From CAZYVU01 sp964651435 (GTDB lineage: Bacteria; Desulfobacterota; Syntrophorhabdia; Syntrophorhabdales; CAYQXL01), in NCBI GenBank assembly GCA_964651435.1, contig CAZYVU010000010.1, forward strand, positions 18,609-82,608: a stretch of 64,000 bases of DNA. The letters are read 5' to 3'. How positions within the stretch are numbered: the stretch's first letter is position 1; every line of letters starts with the position of its first letter. Positions 43,826 to 52,014 of this stretch are shown one piece after another. Below the pieces are notes generated by a model. That model searched no databases and was not told the origin of the DNA. It was given only the letters and a program-made list of their open reading frames with translations. The position numbers and the translations under genes are program-made.

Positions 43826-44392
43826 TTATTGCGTTGGAAGGGGTGCGAAAATCGCCAGAACCCCCAGCACGATGAACAGGGCGGCGGCTATCCAGTGCAT
43901 CACCTTCATATTGATCCGGTGCGTGAGTTTTTCCCCTACCCATACGGCCGGCACGTTGGCGATCATCATGCCGAGGGTGGTTCCCATAACCACGGCCGTC
44001 AATGAATTATATCTCGCCGCCAGCGCAACGGTTGCCAACTGCGTCTTATCGCCCATCTCCACGAGGAAAAAGGCGATCAGCGTTGTGACAAATACGCCCG
44101 TACCCCTGAGCTTCTGGTCGTCACCCAGCTTGTCCGGCTTCAGGGCCCATATGCCAAAGGCAAAGAAGGAGAGTGCCACAATCCACTTCAGCGTCGTCGG
44201 CGAAACAAGTGAGGCAAGCCACGAGCCTACATAGCCGGCAAAGAAATGGTTGGCCACAGTGGCAAAAAAGATGCCCAGGATGATTGCCAGCCTGTGTTTC
44301 AGCTTGGCGGCAAGAACGAAAGATAGTAGCTGCGTCTTATCGCCCATCTCGGCGAGCGTCACAATCGACGTGGACAGAAAAAAGGCTTCCAT
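43826..44392 (-). CDS. TMEM165/GDT1 (UPF0016) family transporter
   Basis: The 188-residue membrane protein has two homologous halves, each with the family motif ExGDKTQ (LAEMGDKTQLLSFVLAAKL and LVEMGDKTQLATVALAARY), and six to seven hydrophobic segments. Relatives export Mn2+ (bacterial MneA) or exchange Ca2+/Mn2+ for protons. The ATG at 44392 follows AAAGGA; an upstream in-frame extension lacks support. A leader of about 138 bases separates it from its promoter. Confidence 0.9.
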   Translation of the reverse strand: MEAFFLSTSIVTLAEMGDKTQLLSFVLAAKLKHRLAIILGIFFATVANHFFAGYVGSWLASLVSPTTLKWIVALSFFAFGIWALKPDKLGDDQKLRGTGVFVTTLIAFFLVEMGDKTQLATVALAARYNSLTAVVMGTTLGMMIANVPAVWVGEKLTHRINMKVMHWIAAALFIVLGVLAIFAPLPTQ

Positions 44393-44536
44393 TACGCGGT
44401 TTTCCTTTGCTGAAGATGAAGTCAGCTTGTGCCGGCTGGGCGGAACAAGGATCATACGAGTGAGCGCTAAACCGTAGAGTCTTTACCCTCCGGTATGGCC
44501 GGCAAGCCACCGCGCCCTTGCGGCGAGCTGCACTCA

Positions 44537-44565
44537 AGTATAACCAAAAATCCTCAACTGGGCAA
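44537..44565 (-). promoter_or_regulatory. promoter of GDT1-family gene
   Basis: Minus strand TTGCCC (44565-44560), a 17-base spacer and TATACT (44542-44537). The leader to the ATG at 44392 is about 138 bases and contains a CCGG/CCGG hairpin. I could not find the GGGGAGUAG core of the Mn2+-sensing yybP-ykoY riboswitch. The remainder of 44566-44712 holds nothing recognised. Confidence 0.5.
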
Positions 44566-44712
44566 GGGGCGGGAACAGGGCGCAGCCTCTGATTATGGCT
44601 CTCGTGGGCATGACAGGCATATGGTTTTGCTATGGCCGGAACAACAGCGGAACCATCCTTGCCCGAGTGCCGCAAGCAGGATGGCCCCAGGAGCCCCACG
44701 ATGCCGGGAAAC

Positions 44713-45297
44713 TCACAAGCCTTCTGCCAAACTGACAAGCCCTGCTGCCACGTTCTTGAAAGCAGCTATGAGAGACAGGTACAGGTACGATGCCTTGGGC
44801 ATGCACGCGCCCGTGATAAGCCTCCCCTCATGCATCAATGCGCACCTGTCGGCCATTTCGATGATCTTCTCCCTCCCTGTCCTGATGTTTACCTTGAGGG
44901 TGGGATTCCTCGTGAGAATGAAGTCGTGTGTTTCCTTGAACTGTTGCTTCATCGCCACAAAAAGGTCCGATATCTCTACGGTGGCCTTCACGCTAAGCAT
45001 AATGTTGAGCTGCAGGATCGTCTTCTGTCTGGCTGTCATGTCCCGAACGGCCAATGCAACACGTTGCAGGGGCACCAATAGGCCCAAAAACTTCTTTTCT
45101 ATTTCGTTTTTCTGCTCTTTGGCCGCAATCTCTTCAAACACCGGAAGGTTGGAAGAAAGGACGGTCACGAACTGCTGCTCCCCCTGCAACAGCATCTTTT
45201 GATCCTGTGTCAAAAACCCTTTCGAAATATTCTCTAAAGCGGGCATTGCTGCATCGAAAATCTCATGAAGCTTCTGTGTCAAATCTTTTTCTTCCAT
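44713..45297 (-). CDS. PhoU-like helical protein
   Basis: The 194-residue protein is almost entirely helical, from MEEKDLTQKLHEIFDAAMPA to AAFKNVAAGLVSLAEGL. It has no signal peptide or membrane segment. Acidic patches within long amphipathic helices and the length resemble PhoU/NptA C-terminal domains, which bind metals and regulate phosphate transport, but the match is weak. It is monocistronic. Confidence 0.5.
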   Translation of the reverse strand: MEEKDLTQKLHEIFDAAMPALENISKGFLTQDQKMLLQGEQQFVTVLSSNLPVFEEIAAKEQKNEIEKKFLGLLVPLQRVALAVRDMTARQKTILQLNIMLSVKATVEISDLFVAMKQQFKETHDFILTRNPTLKVNIRTGREKIIEMADRCALMHEGRLITGACMPKASYLYLSLIAAFKNVAAGLVSLAEGL

Positions 45298-45768
45298 GGC
45301 TTACACCTCCTCGATGAACCATCTGAGGCTCGCCTTCTGCCATGAGGCTGCGATTTCCGGCTCCGCACGTCTCCGAAACGGCATTCGGGCGCTGTGCTAT
45401 TTAATGGAGCGCATACTATTCCTAATAGCACGCACAACCTATTTGTCAATCGGGATCCGACAGCGCCCCCCGTACCGGCCTCTACCCGTCTTTTTGGCAA
45501 GGCCACGCGGATAGCTCTTCTGGCGTCACCATTGGCGCTATGGGCCACTTTGTCGATGAAACCCTATCTCCCCTTTCGCCGTGCATCTGCTATGCCCTTG
45601 GCGAGAACGTCACTCCGAAAGCAACTATGCGGGGAAGAATGAAGGGATGGAGTTTGCTCTACTCTGCGGCCATCGACAACGGATGACATTCTTCCTTGGA
45701 AGTGTTATAAGCCTTGAAGGAGCACTGCTTCGGCAGACTAACGTTTCGAGAAAGCTTTTGGAGGGGTT
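45298..45768. other. intergenic region with divergent promoters
   Basis: About 470 bases. A minus-strand promoter candidate (TTGACA 45449-45444, 16-base spacer, TATTAG 45427-45422) overlaps a small inverted repeat CTATT-CCT-AATAG that could be an operator. A plus-strand promoter is at 45683-45711. Short frames here have no recognisable product. Confidence 0.45.
45683..45711 (+). promoter_or_regulatory. promoter of decarboxylase-like amidohydrolase
   Basis: ATGACA (45683-45688), a 17-base spacer and TATAAG (45706-45711) preceded by an extended TG. It lies 57 bases before the ATG. Confidence 0.55.
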
Positions 45769-46743
45769 ATGAAGATTGTAACGTTGGAAGAGGGGTTTCT
45801 GACCCCGGATGTACTGAAGATATTTGGCGAGAAGGCCGACACAGATCCGTACACCATGAAGACTTCCGCCGCCCTCGTCGGCACCAATGTGATGGAGGCG
45901 TATCTGGACCTGGGGGAAGGGCGGATTGCCGCCATGGACGAAGCGGGAATCGATATGCAGGTCCTTTCCTTTTCCGCGCCCCAGATTGCAGATACCGAGA
46001 CGGCCATTCACATCATGACGGAGGCCAACGATAAGGCCGCAGAAGCCGTCAGCAAATATCCATCGCGATTTGCCGCCTTTGCAGCACTGACGGCAACGGA
46101 TCCCTCGGCCGTCGTTACGGAATTTGAGCGGGTCTTGGCTAAGCCGGGCTTTGTGGGCGGATTCATCTGCGGAACCATGAACGGCGAATTCCTCGATGAG
46201 AGGAAATATTGGCCCATTCTTGAGTGCGCCGAGGCGCATCGTGCGCCCATCTATCTCCATCCGTATTTTCCTCTTCCCGGGGTTATGCAGACCTATTTCA
46301 AAGGGCGGGAAGAGCTATCGGCGCCGGTATGGGGCTTCATGGTCGACGCGAGCTGTCATTTTCTTCGGCTGCTGACGGCCGGGGTCTTTGACCAGTTCCC
46401 GGAACTGAAGATCATCCTGGGGCACCTCGGCGAATCGATCCCCTACAACCTTGACAGGATCAACACGCGCCTATCCGCCTTCGCACGCGAGAAGCTAAAA
46501 AGAAGCCCGGCGGACTATATTCTGAACAATCTGGTCATCACGACCAGCGGCAACTTCTCTCCTCAGTCGCTGCTATGCGCAATGAACACGATCGGCGCAG
46601 ACAATATTCTATTTTCGGCTGACTGGCCCAACGAATCGAACAAAACGGCCGTCGATTTCCTGGAACACCTGCCCGTCAGCAGACCCGATCTGGAAAAGAT
46701 TGCTTACAGGAACGCGGAACGGGTGCTCGGGTTAACGTCATAA
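45769..46743 (+). CDS. amidohydrolase family 2 protein, gamma-resorcylate decarboxylase-like
   Basis: The 324-residue protein begins MKIVTLEEGFLTPD. APIYLHPYFPLPG carries a metal-ligand His, KIILGHLGESIPYNLDRIN is the family hallmark, and NILFSADWPNE carries the catalytic Asp. This layout is that of non-oxidative aromatic acid decarboxylases (gamma-resorcylate, 5-carboxyvanillate). The usual N-terminal EEH metal motif reads EEG here, so one His ligand is missing. GGAGGGG precedes the ATG. A soluble cytoplasmic protein, it may act in aromatic degradation together with the molybdenum hydroxylase (inference). Confidence 0.82.
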   Translation: MKIVTLEEGFLTPDVLKIFGEKADTDPYTMKTSAALVGTNVMEAYLDLGEGRIAAMDEAGIDMQVLSFSAPQIADTETAIHIMTEANDKAAEAVSKYPSRFAAFAALTATDPSAVVTEFERVLAKPGFVGGFICGTMNGEFLDERKYWPILECAEAHRAPIYLHPYFPLPGVMQTYFKGREELSAPVWGFMVDASCHFLRLLTAGVFDQFPELKIILGHLGESIPYNLDRINTRLSAFAREKLKRSPADYILNNLVITTSGNFSPQSLLCAMNTIGADNILFSADWPNESNKTAVDFLEHLPVSRPDLEKIAYRNAERVLGLTS

Positions 46744-46887
46744 GGGAGAGGGCCGCCTCGGACATCCTTTCGCTCATCTGCCAAGAACAAGTGCCAAACG
46801 GTCAGGTACTGGAGCGGCAAGTTCGCCGCTGCGATGTCCCGTTCCCTGGGGGAGTCGCGAGACACTCCTGATGGGCCGGCACCCGTT

Positions 46888-47151
46888 CTAAGAGATTGGG
46901 TTCGTACCAGAACCGCATGTCAAACCCACACCGTTGCCATAGTGGCAGTCCTGCGTTGCTACTGAGCCATCATCACAGCCTGTCATTCCGCTGCCCGTTG
47001 CTACCTAGACCGTCGGCATACACCATCCCGAAGCCGAAACGCCATCTCCGTTGGAGCAGTGTCCATCATTGACCGCATCAGAACCACTTATGCACTGTCC
47101 CACGGCGAGTCTACTGGAAAGCGAAATACATTGCGGCACTTCGTATCGCAT
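46888..47151 (-). CDS. Cys-rich CxxG-repeat peptide (RiPP-precursor-like) with in-frame amber
   Basis: An ATG at 47151 with GGGGGAG six bases upstream opens a 48-residue frame, MRYEVPQCISLSSRLAVG to SGWCMPTV, then TAG at 47007-47005. The same frame continues 38 codons to a second TAG with the same pattern. Cys residues fall at 8, 20, 32 and 44 (period 12), and after the amber at 59, 69 and 79 (period 10). Most are in CxxG units: CISG, CSNG, CDDG, CHYG, CGSG. Composition and periodicity resemble Cys/Gly-rich peptides matured by radical-SAM enzymes, but no maturase is adjacent. The amber may be a nonsense mutation or recoding. Confidence 0.5.
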
Positions 47152-47304
47152 AGCTACTCCCCCTTTCCCCTTGACCTCATTGAAGAGCAACGTATGTTTT
47201 GAAAATAGCAGCGATTTTACCGATCGTCAAGGGATAGTTTTCCCCTTCCCTGTTTCCCAATGCGTACAACAGAACTTTTTTCTGCGGTTAGAACCCGGTT
47301 AGAA
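47152..47304 (-). repeat. duplicated leader element, copy 1
   Basis: The core 47191-47304 aligns without gaps to 51338-51451, with about 100 of 114 positions identical by eye. Similarity continues through the ribosome binding site up to the peptide start codon. It holds the promoter and leader of the CxxG-repeat peptide gene. Confidence 0.8.
47202..47230 (-). promoter_or_regulatory. promoter of CxxG-repeat peptide gene
   Basis: Minus strand TTGACG (47230-47225), a 17-base spacer and TATTTT (47207-47202), about 50 bases before the peptide ATG. The same elements (TTAACG and TATTTT, spacer 17) are conserved in the second leader copy at 51349-51377. Confidence 0.55.
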
Positions 47305-47339
47305 TCTCTCTCCTGCACCAAAAACGTCCCGGGAACTTT

Positions 47340-47380
47340 CCCTGAGCCGTTGTCTGCGTTGGTTGCGGGGATTGGATTTG
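47340..47380. repeat. 41-bp direct repeat (left boundary, att-like)
   Basis: Identical over 41 bases to 63946-63986. The segment from 47360 on is the 3' end of a tRNA-fMet read on the minus strand. Together with integrase remnants between the copies this looks like an attL/attR pair. Confidence 0.75.
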
Positions 47381-47408
47381 AACCAATGACCATCGGGGAT
47401 GAGCCGGT
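47360..47408 (-). pseudogene. tRNA-fMet 3'-half fragment
   Basis: Read on the minus strand it gives an anticodon loop CTCATCC, a T arm ATTGG-TTCAAAT-CCAAT and an acceptor end CCCCGCAACCA, the layout of initiator tRNA. The D arm and 5' acceptor strand are absent, so this is a fragment left at an integration site, not a functional tRNA. Confidence 0.7.
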
Positions 47409-47848
47409 TAAGTGACCTTAAATCAAGCAATGACAGGTATCGCGAGGAGAGACCACGACTTACCCCTGCTCTACGGTGTGTCGTGAGATTGGTCTTTGTG
47501 GATGACAAAAAGACATTTTTCAGGAATACTCAAAATGGTATAGTTTTGGATATCAATAATGCCGACGGACTCTCTATATGAACGCGGGCTCAAGGGAAAG
47601 AGTTGCCCATGCATATTAGATTAAAGATCCGGGAGCCCTCCGGGATTGTTGGTATCTACAAGAAGCGCTCACTATACCTATCCATGACGGGGTACCGATA
47701 ATTATGCCCGAAATGAAAGAAGATCTGTCGGTTGAGTCTTCAGAGGAGGATTAGGTTTTGTCCGTAGAAACCGAAGACCCCATTGGGACAAACGCCTGAG
47801 GCTTATTCAACAATTGGTTGCGGCTCATTGCAGAGACAGGAGGAATCC
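47381..47848. other. gene-poor left end of island
   Basis: About 470 bases after the att-like repeat. Only very short frames without ribosome binding sites occur, for example a 30-codon frame at about 47610-47702. Just before the EutBC start lies AGGAGG at 47838-47843. Confidence 0.5.
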
Positions 47849-50215
47849 ATGGATAAAGACATCACTCAGGGTCGGTTTGACGGCCTGTCGCGTCGAAGAT
47901 TTCTTGCAATGCTGGGGGCTGCCGGCGCAACTCTTGCTGCATACAAGATCGGTGCAAAGAGGGCGTCTGCCGCCGAGAGTATTGAACCCGTTTCCGTTCA
48001 GGACGTACAACAGGGCGAGGACATCTTTGCATACATAAAGAGAATGAAAGGCGGTTTTGATCAGAGATTCTTCCAGCAGGTTATCGGCGCCGCCAATGAG
48101 TTCAAAGAAGGAGACTTGACGATCGGAGTAGGTGCTAAGGATGACGCTGCCCGTCACAATGCCCGCGCTCTTCTGTCGAGCACGAAGATCAAAGACCTCT
48201 ATGAGCATCCCCTTCTCGTAGACAGCCTCCAGAAATTGATCTGGCAGACTACCGACCAGGCCCGGTATGCCGAGATTAAAGAGTGGACCATGGGGCGGTT
48301 GAAAGAATTTCTCCTTACACAGCCCGAGGTCGAGATTAAAGCCATTATGGCTGGTCTCACAAGCGACACCATCGGCTGCGTGCCCAAGCTGATGACCAAT
48401 GAAGAGCTTATAAAACTGAGTCAAAAGATCTTCAACGTGCTGCCCGGCGCCAAAATAGGGGCAAAAGGCTACATGGGCGCCCGCATCCAGCCCAATTCAC
48501 CAACAGACCATCCCGATGATGTGGCGTGGCAGGTTTTTGACGCATTTTCCTATGCAACTGGTGATATCGTCATCGGGACCAACCCCGTCGACAGCCAGGT
48601 CAAGAATAACCTTGCGGTGCAAAAGACCCTCAGAGAGATTGTGGAAGCATTCCAACTCCAGGATACGATCCCCTGGTGCGTGCTTGCCCATATCGACGTG
48701 CAGGCAGAGGTGAGAAAACAATATCCCGGAATGGTCGAAACGATGTTCCAAAGCATCGCCGGAACGGATGACTGCAACAAGACCTTCGATGTCACCGTTG
48801 ATAAGATTCTGCATTATGCGAGATCGAAGAGGGGCGAAAGATACGGGCTTTACTTCGAGACAGGGCAGGGTTCCGAGTTCACCAACGGGGCGGCAAAGGG
48901 CGTCGATATGATGGTGCTCGAGTCCCGTAAATACGGTTTTTCCAGGGCCGTCGGCATGGAGCTGGCCAAAGTTCAGCCCAAAGGCGCCTGGCTCCACGTC
49001 AATGATGTGGCAGGCTTTATCGGGCCTGAAGTCTTCAAGACACGCGATCAATTGGTGCGGTGCTGCCTTGAAGACCTGGCAATGGGCAAACTCCATGGAC
49101 TGACTATCGGCCTCGATATTTGTTCCACCCTTCACATGACAGTGAGTTTGGATGATCTGGATTGGTGCCAGGATCAGATCATGCCGGCTAACCCCGTGTA
49201 CCTCATTGCGCTGCCTACCAAGAACGATCCCATGCTTGGGTATCTGACAACGGCCTTTCAGGACCATGTTCGCTTGAGAGATAGATTCGGCTATAAAGTT
49301 GACGATGCAATGTGGAGTTTCTATAAAAGGATCGGGATCGTCGATAAGAACAACGGATATACAGGCCATTTCGGGGATCCGCTCTGGGTCTATTACCAGT
49401 ATTGTCTTGCCAAGGAAGACGCACGCTCGAAGGACGCCATCTATGCCGAGGGGAAACGAAAAATGAAAGAGGTGGAGGAGAGAGGCGTTGATTTGGCCAC
49501 CGGTCATGGCAAACATCTCTGGGATCTCAATCCCGAACTGGCGGCCAAAGTTACAACGCTCTACCATGATGCAAAAAAATGTATCCGGACGGAACTCACC
49601 CCCGAGTTCGTAAAAACAATACCCAATGCGTTGCCGATCAAGACTCTATCCGGGAGCCGCGATGAGTACATTTCCCACCCCGAAACAGGTGAAAAGTTAC
49701 GCCCTCAGTCGATAACGGCCCTGGTAAAACTGAGAGATTCCTGGGTAGACCCGGCTAACCCGGTCAAAGGCCAAATCGTCATTTCCGACGGTCTGAACGC
49801 CAACGCCATTATGGACGAGAACCACCTTGCCCCGTATCTCGCTGAAATACGAAAACTCTTTGCCGAGGCCGGCGTTACGCTGAGCAATACAAACATCGTC
49901 GTCACCGGAGGAAGGGTCCGCGCAGGATACAGGATTGGGGAGCTGCTCTTTGAAAAGTCGAACGCCAACGAGTTTAGAGCCGTCCTGCACATCATCGGCG
50001 AACGGCCCGGAACCATGCATCATTCCTATTCCGTCTACATCACGGTTGTAAGGGGCAGCGTGTGGGCGCAGAAAAAAATCGACCATGACATAACAAAGGT
50101 CGTCTCCAATATCGCCGATACGGCCTTACCGCCCAAGGAAGCGGCTCGGGAGACGTTGATGATCATACGGGAGCTGGTAGGGAAAGAAGCCCATAACAGC
50201 CGCCGCCTCCGCTGA
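47849..50215 (+). CDS. eutBC: Tat-signal EutB-EutC fusion (ethanolamine ammonia-lyase-like)
   Basis: The 788-residue protein starts at the ATG five bases after AGGAGG; an earlier frame start is unsupported. A twin-arginine signal comes first (SRRRFLAMLGAAGATLAAYK, cleavage near RASA). An EutB-like heavy chain spans about 30-500. The five residues that contact substrate in E. coli EutB are matched by motif: Arg212 and Gln214 in GARIQPN, Asn245 in IVIGTNPV, Glu337 in GLYFETGQGS, Asp423 in GLDICSTLH. A EutC-like light chain follows (about 615-788) with KGQIVISDGLNANAI and the B12-contact motif GERPG. Normal EAL is a cytosolic AdoCbl enzyme with separate chains, so both fusion and export are unusual. 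No microcompartment genes are near. Confidence 0.85.
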   Translation: MDKDITQGRFDGLSRRRFLAMLGAAGATLAAYKIGAKRASAAESIEPVSVQDVQQGEDIFAYIKRMKGGFDQRFFQQVIGAANEFKEGDLTIGVGAKDDAARHNARALLSSTKIKDLYEHPLLVDSLQKLIWQTTDQARYAEIKEWTMGRLKEFLLTQPEVEIKAIMAGLTSDTIGCVPKLMTNEELIKLSQKIFNVLPGAKIGAKGYMGARIQPNSPTDHPDDVAWQVFDAFSYATGDIVIGTNPVDSQVKNNLAVQKTLREIVEAFQLQDTIPWCVLAHIDVQAEVRKQYPGMVETMFQSIAGTDDCNKTFDVTVDKILHYARSKRGERYGLYFETGQGSEFTNGAAKGVDMMVLESRKYGFSRAVGMELAKVQPKGAWLHVNDVAGFIGPEVFKTRDQLVRCCLEDLAMGKLHGLTIGLDICSTLHMTVSLDDLDWCQDQIMPANPVYLIALPTKNDPMLGYLTTAFQDHVRLRDRFGYKVDDAMWSFYKRIGIVDKNNGYTGHFGDPLWVYYQYCLAKEDARSKDAIYAEGKRKMKEVEERGVDLATGHGKHLWDLNPELAAKVTTLYHDAKKCIRTELTPEFVKTIPNALPIKTLSGSRDEYISHPETGEKLRPQSITALVKLRDSWVDPANPVKGQIVISDGLNANAIMDENHLAPYLAEIRKLFAEAGVTLSNTNIVVTGGRVRAGYRIGELLFEKSNANEFRAVLHIIGERPGTMHHSYSVYITVVRGSVWAQKKIDHDITKVVSNIADTALPPKEAARETLMIIRELVGKEAHNSRRLR

Positions 50216-50270
50216 GAATACATGCAAGGCCGAAGGCACAGGCCAAGGCGGTGAACAGAGGAAGCCGGCA

Positions 50271-51302
50271 ATGAAAGAAGAGGCGCAGATGAATGCCCTT
50301 TGTGTATCAATTGTTTTCGCATTATTTCTGGCAGGTTTTGCCATCCCCGGCGACTCGTACGGAAAAGATGAGGCGGTGCGGTATGCTGTTGTGGACAACC
50401 ACATCCACTTCCTCGATTTTGTCCAGGAAACGGACGGCTTCGAACGGCTCATTCAGGCCATGGACAAGGCCGGCGTTGAGAAGGCGGTCATCTTCGGTGT
50501 GCCGGTCGTAAAAACCTGGACAGAGGCAGACCCGGTTCGGCCGGTCTACTACCTTGACACGGATTCTCCCGCTTACTATTTCAGCGGCACAGACTTCATC
50601 CTTGCCCACGACCTCTCACGGCAACCGCCCGAGGTAAGGAGAAGATTCTTCCCCTTTCTGTGCGGATTCAACCCCGTAGACATGAACGCTGCAAAGCAGA
50701 TCGAGTTGATGCTGAAGACGTACCCGGGGTTCTGGAGGGGCATCGGCGAGATCATGTCTCGCCACGACGAATTGACCGCCTTCATCCATGGTCAGACCCC
50801 CCGTGCGGACCACCCGGCGCTGATGCTCGTCTACAAGTTTGCAGCCGCTCAAGGGCTCCCCGTTCTTATCCACCATAACATCTCCTCCGCCCGGAAGGAA
50901 GATCCTATCTATTTGAGAGAACTGGAGCATGCCATACGGGAAAATCCCCGGACGGTCTTTATCTGGGCGCATGGCGGTATCTCGCGGCGCCTTGAGGTCC
51001 CCTCTTTGCTCACCGATCTCAGGAGAATGCTATCGGCTTACCCGAACCTCTCCATCGATATCTCGTGGGTCATTTACCCTGACTATATAGCAAAAGACAA
51101 AGAATCAATGGCGAGGTGGGTCGCTTTCATAGAAGAGTTCCCGGACAGGGTCGTGATCGGCTCCGATATGGTCGGGCACTGGAAAACATATCCCCGGGAA
51201 ATCATGAAGTACTACCGCCTGCTCGACTCCCTCAAGCCCGCCACGGCGGAGAAAGTTGCGAGAAGCAACATCCTGCGCCTCCTCGGCGAGAAGGCTCCTT
51301 AG
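50271..51302 (+). CDS. exported amidohydrolase (Amidohydro_2 family)
   Basis: The 343-residue protein has a signal peptide (NALCVSIVFALFLAGFAIPG). The mature enzyme begins with the metal motif VVDNHIHFLDF (His-x-His), then GIGEIMSRHDEL, VLIHHNISS, FIWAHGGISRR and DISWVIYPDY, and ends with VVIGSDMVGHW carrying the catalytic Asp. A complete binuclear or mononuclear metal site can be traced. Starts at 50271 (AGAGGA upstream) and 50289 (AAGAGG upstream) are both plausible. It follows the Tat-EutBC gene by 55 bases in the same direction, so both probably act outside the cytoplasm on linked substrates. Confidence 0.8.
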   Translation: MKEEAQMNALCVSIVFALFLAGFAIPGDSYGKDEAVRYAVVDNHIHFLDFVQETDGFERLIQAMDKAGVEKAVIFGVPVVKTWTEADPVRPVYYLDTDSPAYYFSGTDFILAHDLSRQPPEVRRRFFPFLCGFNPVDMNAAKQIELMLKTYPGFWRGIGEIMSRHDELTAFIHGQTPRADHPALMLVYKFAAAQGLPVLIHHNISSARKEDPIYLRELEHAIRENPRTVFIWAHGGISRRLEVPSLLTDLRRMLSAYPNLSIDISWVIYPDYIAKDKESMARWVAFIEEFPDRVVIGSDMVGHWKTYPREIMKYYRLLDSLKPATAEKVARSNILRLLGEKAP

Positions 51303-51451
51303 CTGCTCCCCCTTCCCTCCATTTCATTAAGGAGTACCGTATGTTTTGAAAATAGCAGCGATTTTATCGATCGTTAAGGGATAGTTTTCCCCCTCTCTGC
51401 ACGTCAATGCATACAAGAAAACTTCTTTCTGCGGTTAGAACCCGGTTAGAA
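51301..51451 (-). repeat. duplicated leader element, copy 2
   Basis: The second copy of the peptide-gene leader retains the promoter-like elements (TTAACG, 17-base spacer, TATTTT) and the Gly-rich ribosome binding site. Where copy 1 has the peptide ATG it runs into the end of the amidohydrolase gene, whose TAG lies at 51300-51302. The downstream peptide gene is thus missing. Confidence 0.75.
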
Positions 51452-51456
51452 CAGGA

Positions 51457-51987
51457 TCACTTCCCCGGCAGCGTGTAGGTCCAGGTAAAATCGCTAAAGA
51501 CCCGTGCAGCCTCTTTTTCTCCTGGCGGGAAATTTCTGCCCGTAGCAGAGCCCGTTCCTTTGATCCCTTCAAAACGTCCTGTCCCTTTGACGAATTCGCT
51601 GGTAGTCTTGGCGGAGTAAGTTCCGCTGCTGTCGGGAACGAGCAGCCGCTTGCTTCGGTTGACGACGGTGGAACCATCATCGAAGGTCCAAATGTTGTAC
51701 GTGATTGCCTGAGAACTTTTTCCCGGCATCATGTCGATAACGCTGTGGCTTCTCAGCTTTGCCACGTCTCCGTTCTCGAAGAACGCCAAGCCTTCATATA
51801 CTGCCAACTCAAGGTGATGCCCGGGTTCGTCGTTCACTGCGATTGTCTCGTCTTTCGTAGCCGTGGCGACACTCCTCCCCTTAAGCGTCTCGGCCGCCTG
51901 CGCCAGAGCGCCAAGCAGGAAGCCTGCTATAACCACGATGCTTATGAAACCCAGAACTGCGCCCTTCGCCTTCATTCCTCTCTTCAT
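51457..51987 (-). CDS. exported protein of unknown function
   Basis: The 176-residue protein has a signal peptide ending near AQAAE. The mature part is beta-rich (HHLELAVYEGLAFFENGDVA, YNIWTFDDGSTVVNRSKR, GTGRFEGIKGTGSATGR), suggesting a small lipocalin- or allene-oxide-cyclase-like barrel. GTGRFEGIKGTG is a recurrent motif in that kind of barrel. AGGAGG lies seven bases before the ATG at 51987. It ends six bases from the second leader copy. Confidence 0.65.
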   Translation of the reverse strand: MKRGMKAKGAVLGFISIVVIAGFLLGALAQAAETLKGRSVATATKDETIAVNDEPGHHLELAVYEGLAFFENGDVAKLRSHSVIDMMPGKSSQAITYNIWTFDDGSTVVNRSKRLLVPDSSGTYSAKTTSEFVKGTGRFEGIKGTGSATGRNFPPGEKEAARVFSDFTWTYTLPGK

Positions 51988-52014
51988 GGTTCTTCCTCCT
52001 TTCTCGGTTAACAC

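Noticed and set aside
44393..44536. yybP-ykoY manganese riboswitch
   Set aside because: The conserved GGGGAGUAG core and its partner loop are not visible; only generic hairpins are seen.
47360..47408. functional tRNA-fMet gene
   Set aside because: Only the 3' half is present; the D arm and the 5' acceptor strand cannot be found.
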